Shown here: positions 34,896 to 45,589 of the stretch, piece after piece | How positions within the stretch are numbered: the first letter of the stretch is position 1 | Layout of the letters: every line of letters starts with the position of its first letter | Assembly (NCBI GenBank): GCA_964608915.1 | Contig: CAZSQA010000001.1 | Span: forward strand, 62,001 to 126,000 | Direction of reading: 5' to 3' | Source: QWQI01 sp964608915 | Lineage (GTDB): Bacteria; Planctomycetota; Planctomycetia; Isosphaerales; Isosphaeraceae | Length of the DNA stretch: 64,000 nt | The notes under the pieces: generated by a model | What the model was told of the DNA's origin: nothing | Databases searched by the model: none | What the model saw: the letters and a program-made list of their open reading frames with translations, nothing else | Translations under genes and position numbers: made by a program

Positions 34896-35225
34896 CGAAG
34901 AATGACTTTCTCTGTGCTTGCGGCAACCGAAGAGGTACCGTTGGTCTCGGGATCGGCTGTCCCGGCGATGTGGACATGCGGCAGCGAATCGAGTCGTGTG
35001 CGGTTTCGATTCGCGCGACCGGTCAGGACATTATGCGCCGAAAGGCCAACCCATGTCATCCGCACGGGGACCGAAATTCCAGTGCGGGCGCGAGCGCCGG
35101 CCCGCTTCGGTCGCGTGAGGCTTGCCGTTCGGTTCGGTCGTCGCGTCCGTAAAAACACCGAAGCCGGCAACACCGCTGCCGGCTCCGAATCGATCGAGCA
35201 TCCGCGTTCCGGTCCGAGAGACCGA
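34896..35225. other. Gap between rpsU and the SEC-C gene
   Basis: About 330 bases. Apart from the rpsU terminator candidate near 35151-35184 I see no gene, repeat or clear promoter. Confidence 0.55.
35151..35184 (-). terminator. Candidate terminator after rpsU
   Basis: On the minus strand an 8-bp perfect stem (35184-35177 with 35169-35162) and a 7-base loop are followed six bases later by TTTTT (35155-35151). The offset T-run lowers confidence. Confidence 0.5.
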
Positions 35226-35414
35226 TCAGACGCGAGTGGACTGGCGGGCTTTGCGAAGACGCTTGAGTTCTTCGCGGCGACGACGCTCGCTGGGCTTTTC
35301 GTAATAGGTCTTGCGACGCATTTCTTTTCTCAGGCCGCTCCGTTCGCACAATTTCCGAAATCGACGGACGGCTTCCTGAATGGACTCACCCGCACGGACC
35401 CGCAACTTGACCAC
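35226..35414 (-). CDS. rpsU: 30S ribosomal protein bS21
   Basis: The 62-residue, strongly basic protein reads VKLRVRAGESIQEAVRRF then RKLCERSGLRKEMRRKTYYEKPSERRRREELKR; this is S21, which stabilises the platform of the 30S subunit and helps mRNA pairing. It starts at a GTG (35414) preceded by AGAGGAG at good spacing; no ATG is available. It is transcribed from its own promoter (35595-35623), divergently from rpsR. Confidence 0.93.
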   Translation of the reverse strand: MVKLRVRAGESIQEAVRRFRKLCERSGLRKEMRRKTYYEKPSERRRREELKRLRKARQSTRV

Positions 35415-35594
35415 AGACTCTCTCCTCTCGGATTCGGAAAATGGTGACCGCTCGCCGGAACCCGGTCGTCGTTCAGGCTGTGTCGCCTGATGCGAAACGC
35501 CGCGATTCCGCACTTGGAAAGCTGACCGGGCACAGCGAATGTTCGATCGTCGAAGATTCGCCCGCCGGTATCGAACTTGTTGCCATAGTGGCAT

Positions 35595-35623
35595 AATATA
35601 TCGGCACTCGGCAACGTTTTCAA
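35595..35623 (-). promoter_or_regulatory. Sigma-70-type promoter of rpsU
   Basis: On the minus strand TTGAAA (35623-35618) and TATATT (35600-35595), both 5/6 matches, are exactly 17 bases apart. The start should be near 35588. Confidence 0.65.
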
Positions 35624-35666
35624 CGGAAATCCCGGCGGAATTCGTATTCCCGCCACCGCTTCCGTC

Positions 35667-35695
35667 TTGACATCCCGCCGCCCAGCCATAACAAT
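35667..35695 (+). promoter_or_regulatory. Sigma-70-type promoter of rpsR
   Basis: A perfect TTGACA (35667-35672) is 17 bases from AACAAT (35690-35695, 4/6). The predicted start is near 35702, 74 bases upstream of the rpsR ATG. Confidence 0.55.
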
Positions 35696-35775
35696 CTAAC
35701 TTTCCGATCGAAACGCGACGCTCTCGTGCGCTGCGTTTCCGCTCCCTGTCCGTACGTGTAGGAAACTCATCCCGT

Positions 35776-36018
35776 ATGCCTCGTAAACGTCTCGGTCGCA
35801 ACCGTAAGAATCGCTGCCGTTTCTGTACCAAGGACGGATGTCCTCGTCCGACTTACGTCGACTTCAAGGACGTCGGACTGCTCAAGAAGCTCTGCACGAA
35901 TCAGAACAAGATCTTCTCCCGCAAACGTAGCGGCAACTGCGCAGCCTTCCAGCGCGCGGCCAGCCTCGCCATCAAGCGGGCCCGGGTCATGGCTCTTATG
36001 CCCTACGTCGGCGAATAA
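35776..36018 (+). CDS. rpsR: 30S ribosomal protein bS18
   Basis: The 80-residue protein has CRFCTKDGCPRPTYVDFKD and CAAFQRAASLAIKRARVMALMPY, the S18 signature. It retains the Cys residues of zinc-type (C+) S18 forms: CRFC near the N-terminus and the later single Cys. S18 binds S6 on the 30S platform. Here it is not next to rpsF or rplI, which usually accompany it, and has its own promoter and a strong terminator. Confidence 0.95.
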   Translation: MPRKRLGRNRKNRCRFCTKDGCPRPTYVDFKDVGLLKKLCTNQNKIFSRKRSGNCAAFQRAASLAIKRARVMALMPYVGE

Positions 36019-36047
36019 GAAGCCAGCCGGTCGATCTCTTCGAACCC

Positions 36048-36077
36048 GGGCGAGAGCAGCCGCTCTCGCCCTTTTTT
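36048..36077 (+). terminator. Intrinsic terminator after rpsR
   Basis: A perfect 9-bp stem (36048-36056 with 36063-36071), a 6-base loop and TTTTTT (36072-36077), 30 bases after the rpsR stop. Confidence 0.92.
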
Positions 36078-36308
36078 GCGCCTTGAACGCGGAAGTTCGC
36101 TGTTGACGCCATCCGTCTCAGGTTCGCCTCACGCGAACGGAATCATCCGCGGTTTCTTGGCACGAAGAAGTTCTGATCCGCATTCGTACAATCGCCGGAA
36201 TGCCGTGTACCGGTAAGCCGGTTCTCGATAAAGTAGCACCACATCGTGCCGTTTCCCGACACCGGCTGACCCGGTCCGGCACGAACGGATGTGAGGTTCT
36301 CCAGCGTC

Positions 36309-36797
36309 ATGGCACAAGAATTCCGGGTCGGACTCGGTCACGACACGCATCGAATGGTCGCCGATCGCCCCCTCATTCTTGCCGGGGTCCGCATCGAGCA
36401 TCCGCTGGGGCTCCTGGGGCATTCCGATGCCGACGTCGTCCTGCACGCAGTGGCTGACGCTCTCCTGGGCGCGGCCGGTAAAGGCGACATCGGTGAGCAC
36501 TATCCCGATACGGACCCGGCCTGCAAGGATCTCGATAGCGCCAAACTCCTGGCTGAAGTCGTGGAATTGGTCGCTCGGGAAGGCTGGTCCGTCGTGAACG
36601 CCGACGTCATCGTGCATGCGCAGGCACCGAAATTGCTGCCGCATAAGGCCTTGATGAGAACCAACCTGGCCAGGCTTCTGCGTGTCGACATCGAATGCGT
36701 GAACGTCAAAGCCAAGACGGGCGAGAAGGTCGGCCCGGTCGGTCGCCAGGAAGCCATGCAGGCCGAGGCGGTCATTCTGGTCCGCAGGGAACGTTAA
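36309..36797 (+). CDS. ispF: 2-C-methyl-D-erythritol 2,4-cyclodiphosphate synthase
   Basis: The 162-residue enzyme forms the cyclic diphosphate in the non-mevalonate isoprenoid pathway. It has the metal site GLGHDTHRM, LLGHSDADVVLHAVADALLGAA, GDIGEHYPDTDP, and NVKAKTGEKVGPVGRQEAMQAEA, all expected of IspF trimers. The ATG at 36309 fits the usual N-terminus; a GTG at 36291 is in frame just upstream. The gene is followed by cysS after 87 bases; ispF-cysS adjacency is seen in many bacteria. Confidence 0.94.
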   Translation: MAQEFRVGLGHDTHRMVADRPLILAGVRIEHPLGLLGHSDADVVLHAVADALLGAAGKGDIGEHYPDTDPACKDLDSAKLLAEVVELVAREGWSVVNADVIVHAQAPKLLPHKALMRTNLARLLRVDIECVNVKAKTGEKVGPVGRQEAMQAEAVILVRRER

Positions 36798-36884
36798 ACA
36801 ACACTGGTCCGACCGGCTCAGGCGGCCGGGCGACTCGCCCGACTCGAAATCCTCGATATTCCAAACACTACGGAACGAACCGAA

Positions 36885-38384
36885 ATGCCGCTGCGGGTAT
36901 ACAATACGCTGACCCAGTCCAAGGAAGACTTCGAACCGATCGATGCCCCCAAAGTCGGCATGTACGTCTGCGGTCCGACGGTCTATTCCGCGAGTCACAT
37001 CGGCCACATGGTCGGCCCGGTGATTTTCGACACCGTTAAGCGTTACCTGACTTACCTGGGCTACCAGGTGACTTGGGTCGTCAACATCACGGATGTCGAC
37101 GACAAGCTGATCGTGCAGGCCAACAAGGACGGCACCAGTGTCAAAGACCTGGCCGAGTCGGTCACGGCCGACTACATTCGATGCCTGGAAGCTTTGAACG
37201 TGACAGGCGTCGACCACATGCCACGTGCCACGGACAACATCGGCCAGATCGTGGCCATGACGGAAGGTCTGGTGAAGAAGGGGTATGCGTACGCGTCGGG
37301 CGGCGACGTCTATTTCGACGTCTCTCGCGACGACGATTACGGCAAGCTCTCGCACCGTGATCCCGAGGAACTCAAGAGCGGGGCCCGGATCGAACCCTCG
37401 GCCCTGAAAAAGCACCCCGGTGATTTCGCCCTCTGGAAGGGGTCCAAGCCGGGCGAGCCGGCATGGGAAAGCCCCTACGGGCCAGGCCGGCCGGGCTGGC
37501 ATATCGAGTGCTCCGCCATGAGCCAGCGATACCTGGGCCCCAGCTTCGACATCCATGGCGGCGGTCTTGACCTCGTCTTCCCGCACCACGAAAACGAGCT
37601 GGCGCAAAGCGAGAGCCATAATGCGAAGCCGTTCGTCAAATACTGGATGCATAACGGATTGCTGACGAAGAACGGCCGCAAGATCTCCAAAAGCGATCCG
37701 GATACGCTCGTCCTGATGAAAGATCTGCTGGAGAAATTCGACCCTGACGTCATTCGGACGCTCCTGGTTTCCAGCCATTACCGAAGCCCGATCGACTACG
37801 GGAACTCGCGGCTGGAAGAGATCGGCCGGGGTCTGAAAGCCTTCCGAAACCTGTTCGAAAGGTTCGCGCGGGTTTCAGGCCTGTCGTTCTATACGCTGGC
37901 GGCTCCGACGAAAGTGGGCGATTTCGGCACCGACGGCGGTGACTTCCTGGAACAGGTGGCCGAGCATCGTCGCGTTTTCCTCGACGCCATGGACGATGAC
38001 TTCAACACCGGCGCAGCGCTGGCCGAACTCTACGAACTCGTTCGTACGCTCAACCGGTACGCCGATCAGCACGGCCTCGAAGGAACCGCCCGGCCCGATC
38101 AGTCGGAACCCCAGGCATCGGCAAGAGATCAGTGGATTCTGGGTATGGTCGTTCTGCGTGAACTCACGTTGATTCTGGGCCTGTTCGAAGCGCCGCCGGC
38201 TGCCGTCTCAGGTGCCGACGATGCCTTGGCCAGCGAATTGATGGACTTGATCCTCCACCTTCGTGCCGAGCTGAGAAAGACGAAAAACTTCTCGCTGGCG
38301 GATCAGATTCGCGACCGGCTCACAGCCCTGAAGATCGTGCTCGAAGATCGGCCCGGCGGCCAGACGACCTGGAAACGGGACTGA
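36885..38384 (+). CDS. cysS: Cysteinyl-tRNA synthetase
   Basis: The 499-residue class I synthetase charges tRNA-Cys. VGMYVCGPTVYSASHIGHMVGP has the zinc Cys and the HIGH motif, VVNITDVDDKL is diagnostic of CysS, GRPGWHIECSAMS and GGGLDLVFPHHENE contribute the zinc and cysteine site, and NGRKISKS is the KMSKS loop. The C-terminal helical anticodon domain is slightly longer than in E. coli. It lies between ispF and ruvC, probably in one transcript. Confidence 0.96.
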   Translation: MPLRVYNTLTQSKEDFEPIDAPKVGMYVCGPTVYSASHIGHMVGPVIFDTVKRYLTYLGYQVTWVVNITDVDDKLIVQANKDGTSVKDLAESVTADYIRCLEALNVTGVDHMPRATDNIGQIVAMTEGLVKKGYAYASGGDVYFDVSRDDDYGKLSHRDPEELKSGARIEPSALKKHPGDFALWKGSKPGEPAWESPYGPGRPGWHIECSAMSQRYLGPSFDIHGGGLDLVFPHHENELAQSESHNAKPFVKYWMHNGLLTKNGRKISKSDPDTLVLMKDLLEKFDPDVIRTLLVSSHYRSPIDYGNSRLEEIGRGLKAFRNLFERFARVSGLSFYTLAAPTKVGDFGTDGGDFLEQVAEHRRVFLDAMDDDFNTGAALAELYELVRTLNRYADQHGLEGTARPDQSEPQASARDQWILGMVVLRELTLILGLFEAPPAAVSGADDALASELMDLILHLRAELRKTKNFSLADQIRDRLTALKIVLEDRPGGQTTWKRD

Positions 38385-38429
38385 ATCCGTCAGGTCCCGA
38401 TCTGTTCAAAATGAGGGAGCGACCTGACG

Positions 38430-39050
38430 ATGGGGGCATCTCGCGGAAAATCTGGTTCTGCCGATGTACCTCGCGTCGAAGTGCCTCGCTTGGCTGTATT
38501 AGTGCCCATCCCGGGCAGGGTGCTGGGTATCGACCCTGGCCTGGGCACCACCGGTTACGCCGTCATGGACGGCGTGACCGGCTCAGGGGCATCCCTCGGC
38601 AGACTTGTCGAAGCAGGCGTGCTGAGGCCCCGTGCCGAAAAGAAGGACGATGACGATCTGCGTCTCGCCGAACTGCACCGGGGGGTGCTCGAGATCATCG
38701 ACGAATATTCGCCGCAATATCTCGCTGTCGAACGGATCCATGCCCACGCTCGCCATCCGCGCACGGCGATTCTCATGGCGCATGCCAGAGGCGTCATTCT
38801 GCTGGCGGCCCAACTCCGCCAGGTGGCGGTCCGTGGATACGCCCCGACCCGTATCAAAAAACTCCTGACCGGCAGCGGTCGGGCCCCGAAAGAACAGATG
38901 CAGACCGCCGTCCGGATTCAGCTCGGGCTCGATGCCGACCCTGAACCGCACGACATGGCCGATGCCTGCGCCGTGGCGCTCTGCCACCTGGCTTCAGTCC
39001 GCTGGGAACTTGCCGGCATTCCGCCATCGCGTGCGAAAACCGGAAATTGA
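38430..39050 (+). CDS. ruvC: Crossover junction endodeoxyribonuclease RuvC
   Basis: The 206-residue RNase H-fold enzyme resolves Holliday junctions. LGIDPGLGTTGYAV carries the first catalytic Asp, YLAVERIHAHARHPRTAILMAHARGV the Glu, and DPEPHDMADACAVALCH the final acidic pair. The start at 38430 adds about 28 residues before the usual N-terminus; a GGGAG site supports this ATG, but a GTG at 38502 would give a more typical length. No ruvA or ruvB is adjacent. Confidence 0.9.
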   Translation: MGASRGKSGSADVPRVEVPRLAVLVPIPGRVLGIDPGLGTTGYAVMDGVTGSGASLGRLVEAGVLRPRAEKKDDDDLRLAELHRGVLEIIDEYSPQYLAVERIHAHARHPRTAILMAHARGVILLAAQLRQVAVRGYAPTRIKKLLTGSGRAPKEQMQTAVRIQLGLDADPEPHDMADACAVALCHLASVRWELAGIPPSRAKTGN

Positions 39051-39198
39051 AAGACACCTTCCGGCGCCGTTACGAAGTTCGCCGGAGCTTGTCGACGGTC
39101 GGTCGATCTTTTAGGCTGAAGATTGTTCCTCACTGATTCGCTCAGCGACTTGTCGATCGTCCGACACTTCGAAATCGGCCCTCAGGATTCCCATCGAA

Positions 39199-41619
<2,421 letters not shown>

Positions 41620-41624
41620 CCGAC

Positions 41625-42560
41625 ATGGAACGACAAGAGACTTTGCCGATTCGGAAGACTGAACTGGCGGGATGGCTCGCCATCGACAAGCCGACAGGTA
41701 TGTCGTCGCACGACGTTCTGGCACGTCTGCGTAAGCGGCATCGAAAAATCAAGATGGGCCACGCGGGTACGCTCGACCCTCTGGCCACCGGGCTATTGCT
41801 CGTCGCAATCGGCACTGCCACCCGGCTCGTCGAAGCGACTCATGCCCTCGACAAGTCGTACGATGCCCGCATCAGGCTCGGCGCCGTCAGCACTTCGGAC
41901 GACGCCGACGGCGAAATCACCGAATTGGCCCAGGCCGACGCCCCGGATCGTGAACGCATCGAAGCTGTCCTTCGGTCGCTCACCGGCCCTGAAGTGCTTC
42001 AGATTCCGCCGGCAGTTTCGGCGATACACGTCGACGGCAAAAGAGCTTATGACCTGGCCCGAAGCGGTGCCGAATTCGAGCTGAAGGCCCGCCCCGTGCG
42101 GATCGACCGGATCGTCGTGACCGAATACCGCTGGCCCTGCCTCGATATCTCGGTCGATTGCGGCGCAGGGACTTACATCCGTTCGATCGCACGCGATGCC
42201 GGTGCCGCTCTGGGTTGCGGCGGGCTGATCGAACAGCTGAGACGCACACGCATCGGCGATTTTTCGGTCTCTGGAGCCGTTTCTCTCGAAGCGGCCGAAC
42301 AGGCCAAAAGTCTTGAACCCCTGCTTCGTCCGCCGGTCGAGGCTCTGGTCGGATGGCGCAGAAGGGTGATCGACGCCGAGGCGATCACGCGCGTCTCACG
42401 AGGGCAGTCGATCCGGGCCGAGGCTCAAGACACGTCGGAAACGCTCGACCAGTCCATCGCCTTGATCGATTCCGAAGGTACACTGATCGCGCTCGCCCGA
42501 GCCGAGCTGCAATACGGCGAAATGCTCGTTCAGCCGTATCGGGTATTCGTCAAGTCTTGA
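41625..42560 (+). CDS. truB: tRNA pseudouridine-55 synthase
   Basis: The 311-residue enzyme makes pseudouridine 55 in the T-loop of tRNAs. GWLAIDKPTGMSSHDVL and MGHAGTLDPLATGLLLVAIGTATRL contain the catalytic Asp; YIRSIARDAG and LRRTRIGDFSVSGAVSLE follow as expected. The ATG at 41625 is chosen; a GTG three codons earlier would overlap the stop of the DUF255 gene (GTGA). It converges on miaA with 12 bases between them, so both genes share a very short 3' region. Confidence 0.94.
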   Translation: MERQETLPIRKTELAGWLAIDKPTGMSSHDVLARLRKRHRKIKMGHAGTLDPLATGLLLVAIGTATRLVEATHALDKSYDARIRLGAVSTSDDADGEITELAQADAPDRERIEAVLRSLTGPEVLQIPPAVSAIHVDGKRAYDLARSGAEFELKARPVRIDRIVVTEYRWPCLDISVDCGAGTYIRSIARDAGAALGCGGLIEQLRRTRIGDFSVSGAVSLEAAEQAKSLEPLLRPPVEALVGWRRRVIDAEAITRVSRGQSIRAEAQDTSETLDQSIALIDSEGTLIALARAELQYGEMLVQPYRVFVKS

Positions 42561-42572
42561 TAGAAGTGTGGG

Positions 42573-43553
42573 TTACGTGATCGGGTCGCCTGCCGGCGGG
42601 TTCCCGGAACGGCAGGCTTCGATGTCACGAACCAGCCGTTCGACGATATCGTCTGCGTTCGCTCCGTCGATCCCCAAGCCACGAACTTCTTCGAGGCGCC
42701 TGAACCACGTGAGCTGATGCTTGGCGTAATGCCTGGTGCGGAGCTGCGTTCTGGCGATCGCATCCTCGATCGTCGTCTTGCCTTCCAGATAATCGAACGC
42801 CTCAGCATAACCGACGGCTTGCCTGGCGGATCGCGAAAGCGGCTGGGGCAAGTTTCGAGCTTCTTCCAGAAGCCCGTTCTGGAACATGACTCCCACGCGC
42901 CGATCGATGCGTTCGTAGAGCGATTTTCTTTCGCGTAATATCGCGAGGACCGGGACAGTCGACGGTGCGGGTTTCTCGTGCAGGCCTCGAAGCCTGCTGG
43001 GAGCGGTTCCGGTGACGGCATGAATTTCGAGTGCCCGGACGAGACGTCTCAGGTCTGTCGAAGCGATTTTCGAAGCCGTTGCCGGATCGATTTCGGCCAG
43101 ACGGCGATGGAGCGATGTCACGCCCTCAATTTCGGCCTGTCGCTGAAGTTCGTCCCGTATGGCGTCGTCGCGTCCAGGAAGGTCCGAAAGCCCGCGCAGA
43201 CATGCCTTTAAATAGAGCGGGGAACCGCCGACGAAGAGGGCCGTCTTGCCGGTCTTTGCCAATCTATTGAGCACATCGGCGGCGGCTTTGAGATAAAGAT
43301 CAAGGCTCGATTCATCTTGCGGCGAAACCAGGTTCAGCAGGTGATGCGGGACTCGATCGGTCTCTTCGATGCCCGGTTTGGCCGTGCCGATGTCCATCCC
43401 CTGATAGAGCGTCATGGCGTCGAGTGCCAGAATCTCGGCATCGAGAGCTTCCGCGAGGCGAAGGCTGATTTCGGTCTTGCCGACGCCTGTCGGGCCCGTC
43501 AGAAAGACGGCCTCACGAAATGGTGCGTAAACTTCGGGCGTCGGTTCACTCAT
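42573..43553 (-). CDS. miaA: tRNA dimethylallyltransferase
   Basis: The 326-residue enzyme adds dimethylallyl to A37 of tRNAs. FLTGPTGVGKTEISLRLA is the P-loop, ALDAMTLYQGMDIGTAKP corresponds to the DSMQVYRGMDIGTAKP motif with changes at several positions, VPHHLLNLVSP and VGGSPLYLKACLRGL follow, and YAKHQLTWFRR is the tRNA-binding signature. Length is normal. The start is the ATG at 43553. Confidence 0.93.
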   Translation of the reverse strand: MSEPTPEVYAPFREAVFLTGPTGVGKTEISLRLAEALDAEILALDAMTLYQGMDIGTAKPGIEETDRVPHHLLNLVSPQDESSLDLYLKAAADVLNRLAKTGKTALFVGGSPLYLKACLRGLSDLPGRDDAIRDELQRQAEIEGVTSLHRRLAEIDPATASKIASTDLRRLVRALEIHAVTGTAPSRLRGLHEKPAPSTVPVLAILRERKSLYERIDRRVGVMFQNGLLEEARNLPQPLSRSARQAVGYAEAFDYLEGKTTIEDAIARTQLRTRHYAKHQLTWFRRLEEVRGLGIDGANADDIVERLVRDIEACRSGNPPAGDPIT

Positions 43554-43780
43554 TTCAGCATGACGGCCTTATTTGTGAGCATGATGGTGCGACTTCGATG
43601 GAATCGTAGCACGATCGGAAGCCGCGAATCCGAGCGAGTCTAACCGGACTTCACGTAATTCGCATGCCTGGCAGGGATCGAATTTCACGATTCGCTCATA
43701 AGCTTGGCATGAACCTTGCGATGGTGGTCATATGACACAGGGGCCGGAAGACTGCTCAGCGAGAAATCAAGGGACCGAAA
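43554..43780. other. Divergent region between miaA and the small ORF
   Basis: About 227 bases with no coding frame. It holds the sigma-54-like promoter (43704-43720). I see no clear sigma-70 promoter for miaA. Confidence 0.5.
43704..43720 (+). promoter_or_regulatory. Sigma-54 (RpoN)-type -24/-12 promoter
   Basis: TTGGCATG (43704-43711), four bases and TTGCG (43716-43720) place GG (43706-43707) and GC (43718-43719) exactly ten bases apart, as sigma-54 promoters require. The predicted start is near 43731, fifty bases before the small ORF at 43781. It lies in intergenic DNA in the right direction. Confidence 0.6.
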
Positions 43781-43999
43781 ATGCCGACCGAATTTTTCGA
43801 CATGCCGATCACGACGAATCAACTCAAGTCCGTCCTGGATTTCCTTCATGATGGTCTGGAAGAGCGCATGGAGAAGAGGCCTGGAAATGCGGCAAGAGCG
43901 GCACGCGACCGGATTTCGATCGCACGTTCGAACGTGCGGGTGCAGAACGGCCTGAGCCGGTCCCGTGATCGACAGCGTCTCGAATCGGCCGCTGGCTGA
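43781..43999 (+). CDS. Small 72-residue protein of unknown function, possible sigma-54 target
   Basis: The ORF begins at an ATG with AAGGG seven bases upstream. The product has a mildly acidic N-terminal half (MPITTNQLKSVLDFLHDGLEERM, likely one helix) and a basic C-terminal half rich in Arg and Ala. There is no signal or membrane helix. It lies exactly between a sigma-54-like promoter and a strong hairpin 30 bases after the stop, which supports it as a transcription unit; the unit could also act as a small RNA. Codon bias is weaker than in neighbours. No family recognised. Confidence 0.45.
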   Translation: MPTEFFDMPITTNQLKSVLDFLHDGLEERMEKRPGNAARAARDRISIARSNVRVQNGLSRSRDRQRLESAAG

Positions 44000-44028
44000 G
44001 CGATATCGCATAATTAGGCATAACATGA

Positions 44029-44066
44029 TGACCAGAATCGACGTGTTCGATTCTGGTCACTTGCAT
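44029..44066 (+). terminator. Hairpin terminator after the small ORF
   Basis: A perfect 13-bp stem (44029-44041 with 44047-44059) and a 5-base loop, followed by a T-rich stretch (cttgcatttt). The T-run is interrupted, but the stem is among the strongest in the window. Confidence 0.65.
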
Positions 44067-44169
44067 TTTGGATTCTCGACGCTTTGATAGAGCGATCCGA
44101 CGGATCCGATTCGATTCGGCGCCGAACGGTCATTCCGCGACATCGAAACGAGTTCGGGAGAGAGCGGAC

Positions 44170-44322
44170 ATGGTCACAGAAGTGCTTTACTATTTTGGGA
44201 CTTGCGGATTCCTGGCGTGCGTCACCGGGGGGATCGTCCTGGGGGTGCGAGACGCGGCTGATCCAACGTCTTTCCGCTGGAGCCGGTGGCGGAAGAGTCG
44301 GCGGGGGACTGGCCCCGGATGA
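44170..44322 (+). CDS. Possible 50-residue single-pass membrane protein
   Basis: An ATG at 44170 with GGGAGAGAG upstream opens 50 codons: one hydrophobic helix (VLYYFGTCGFLACVTGGIVLGV) then a basic tail (SFRWSRWRKSRRG). That is a plausible small membrane protein with positive-inside topology. Against it, its last 100 bases overlap in antisense the 3' end of the secreted peptidase gene. Evidence is limited to the ribosome site and the helix. Confidence 0.35.
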   Translation: MVTEVLYYFGTCGFLACVTGGIVLGVRDAADPTSFRWSRWRKSRRGTGPG

Positions 44323-45190
44323 TCTCGCGGTTGACGACCGTGCGCGATCCATCGGCTTCGGCTTCGGGCCTGAAGGCGACGAGCGTCGCTTCGTTGTGCG
44401 CCTGTCCTGGCGACCGCCTGCTGGCGACGACCCCGTACCAGCTTCGCCAGGCACGGTCCAGCTCGCGTGTGTCCGCAAAGTTATAATGTCTGCGAGTGGC
44501 TGAGTCCCACCCTTCGCGTGAACCGTCGGCCACGAATTTCAGGAACAGCTTGCGTCCGCCGATTTCGATCAGGAACCGGGATACCGAATAACCCTGACCG
44601 TAGAAGCCGAGCAGATCCTTGGGGTATTCTTCCATCGAGAACAGAGTTCCCAGTGGCATGTGTCCGCCGCGACGGATCAGGCCCGAGACGATTTCGTCCT
44701 GACGGGCCAACTCCCGAAGGTCTTCGGAGAGCATACAGGCCCCCTCATCAGCCCATCTTGGCATCGGCGAGCCAAAATGCCAGGCAAAAATCGTGTGTGT
44801 GATTTCATGGGGCAGGGCGGAGTTCAGGATTCGCTCCGGGGAACCTTCCAGGGTCATGTCCTGATCGGTCACCCGTCCGCGATCGAACGAGAACGATGTC
44901 ACGCCGCCCGCTTCTCCGCCGGTAATTTTCAGCTGGATCGGGCAGGGTTTCGACCAGTTCGGCAGCGGTTTGCCGAGCCAGGCTTGAGCCACGAGCTGCC
45001 TGAGCCGTTCGGCTTTTTCGGCGACCTGCCGCACGACAGCGGCATCAGGGCCATGGACGACGAAATTCGCCGTTCGGGCCGAGGCCGCCTGCGCGATGTT
45101 CGGAGCAGCCCATAAGCCGGCTGCGAGAATGACAGCCGAGAGGCTGACGCCGAACGGGAACCGAACGAGACGACGGCGGGTCGTTGACAT
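44222..45190 (-). CDS. Secreted peptidase-MA-like gluzincin
   Basis: The 322-residue protein has a signal peptide (RRRLVRFPFGVSLSAVILAAGLWAAPNIAQA). The catalytic region is LPHEITHTIFAWHFGSPMPRWADEGACMLSE: HEITH gives two zinc histidines and the Glu in the following DEGA segment fits the third ligand of gluzincins (Peptidase_MA-like). QGYSVSRFLIEIGGRKLFLKFV is also typical. The C-terminal 60 residues are low complexity. It may degrade peptides or cell-wall material outside the cytoplasm. Divergent from the 75-residue gene. Confidence 0.75.
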   Translation of the reverse strand: MSTTRRRLVRFPFGVSLSAVILAAGLWAAPNIAQAASARTANFVVHGPDAAVVRQVAEKAERLRQLVAQAWLGKPLPNWSKPCPIQLKITGGEAGGVTSFSFDRGRVTDQDMTLEGSPERILNSALPHEITHTIFAWHFGSPMPRWADEGACMLSEDLRELARQDEIVSGLIRRGGHMPLGTLFSMEEYPKDLLGFYGQGYSVSRFLIEIGGRKLFLKFVADGSREGWDSATRRHYNFADTRELDRAWRSWYGVVASRRSPGQAHNEATLVAFRPEAEADGSRTVVNREIIRGQSPADSSATGSSGKTLDQPRLAPPGRSPR

Positions 45191-45589
45191 GGTCGAACCT
45201 CATCCTTGAGGCGAACGAACCGGCAGGTGGCCAGCCGCTCAGGGACATCCGTTCCGATGATCGACGTGAGCTTGGAGTCGAAGCGGCGGTCAATCTACAC
45301 GGAAACGGGTGTCCTGTCCACATCGATTCTCCGGCCCCGAGGTGGCCGAAATTCGGGATGCGACAGAGGTCCGAATCGTTGCGGGAAGCAAAATCGGCAA
45401 GTTCGCGACGATTTTCTTTGAAGATCGATCGAGGCCAGGTCGATATTTGGTTCGACCAGCCCGGGCAATGCCTTCGATTCCCGGGCGAAGTGAAGTCCGC
45501 CCCGGCAGAGCCTGGGCAGATGCCCCAAGTGACGGTCTCACAAGGACGTGACGCCGCCATCAAGGTTTTCGAGTCATGGAAGACTGAAG
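45191..45589. other. Divergent intergenic region
   Basis: About 400 bases between the secreted peptidase and the 75-residue gene. Open frames on both strands have poor composition and no ribosome site. I see no convincing promoter, hairpin or repeat. Confidence 0.5.

Larger units (their letters stand above)
35415..35775. other. Divergent rpsU/rpsR regulatory region
   Basis: About 360 bases with promoter candidates for both genes and no open frame that looks coding. The predicted rpsU leader is about 175 bases long and the rpsR leader about 75 bases. Ribosomal protein leaders are often regulatory, but no known fold is recognisable here. Confidence 0.6.

Noticed and set aside
39064..39098. A 7-bp inverted repeat after ruvC.
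   Set aside because: The loop is 13 bases or longer and the T-run is distant; too weak to call a terminator.
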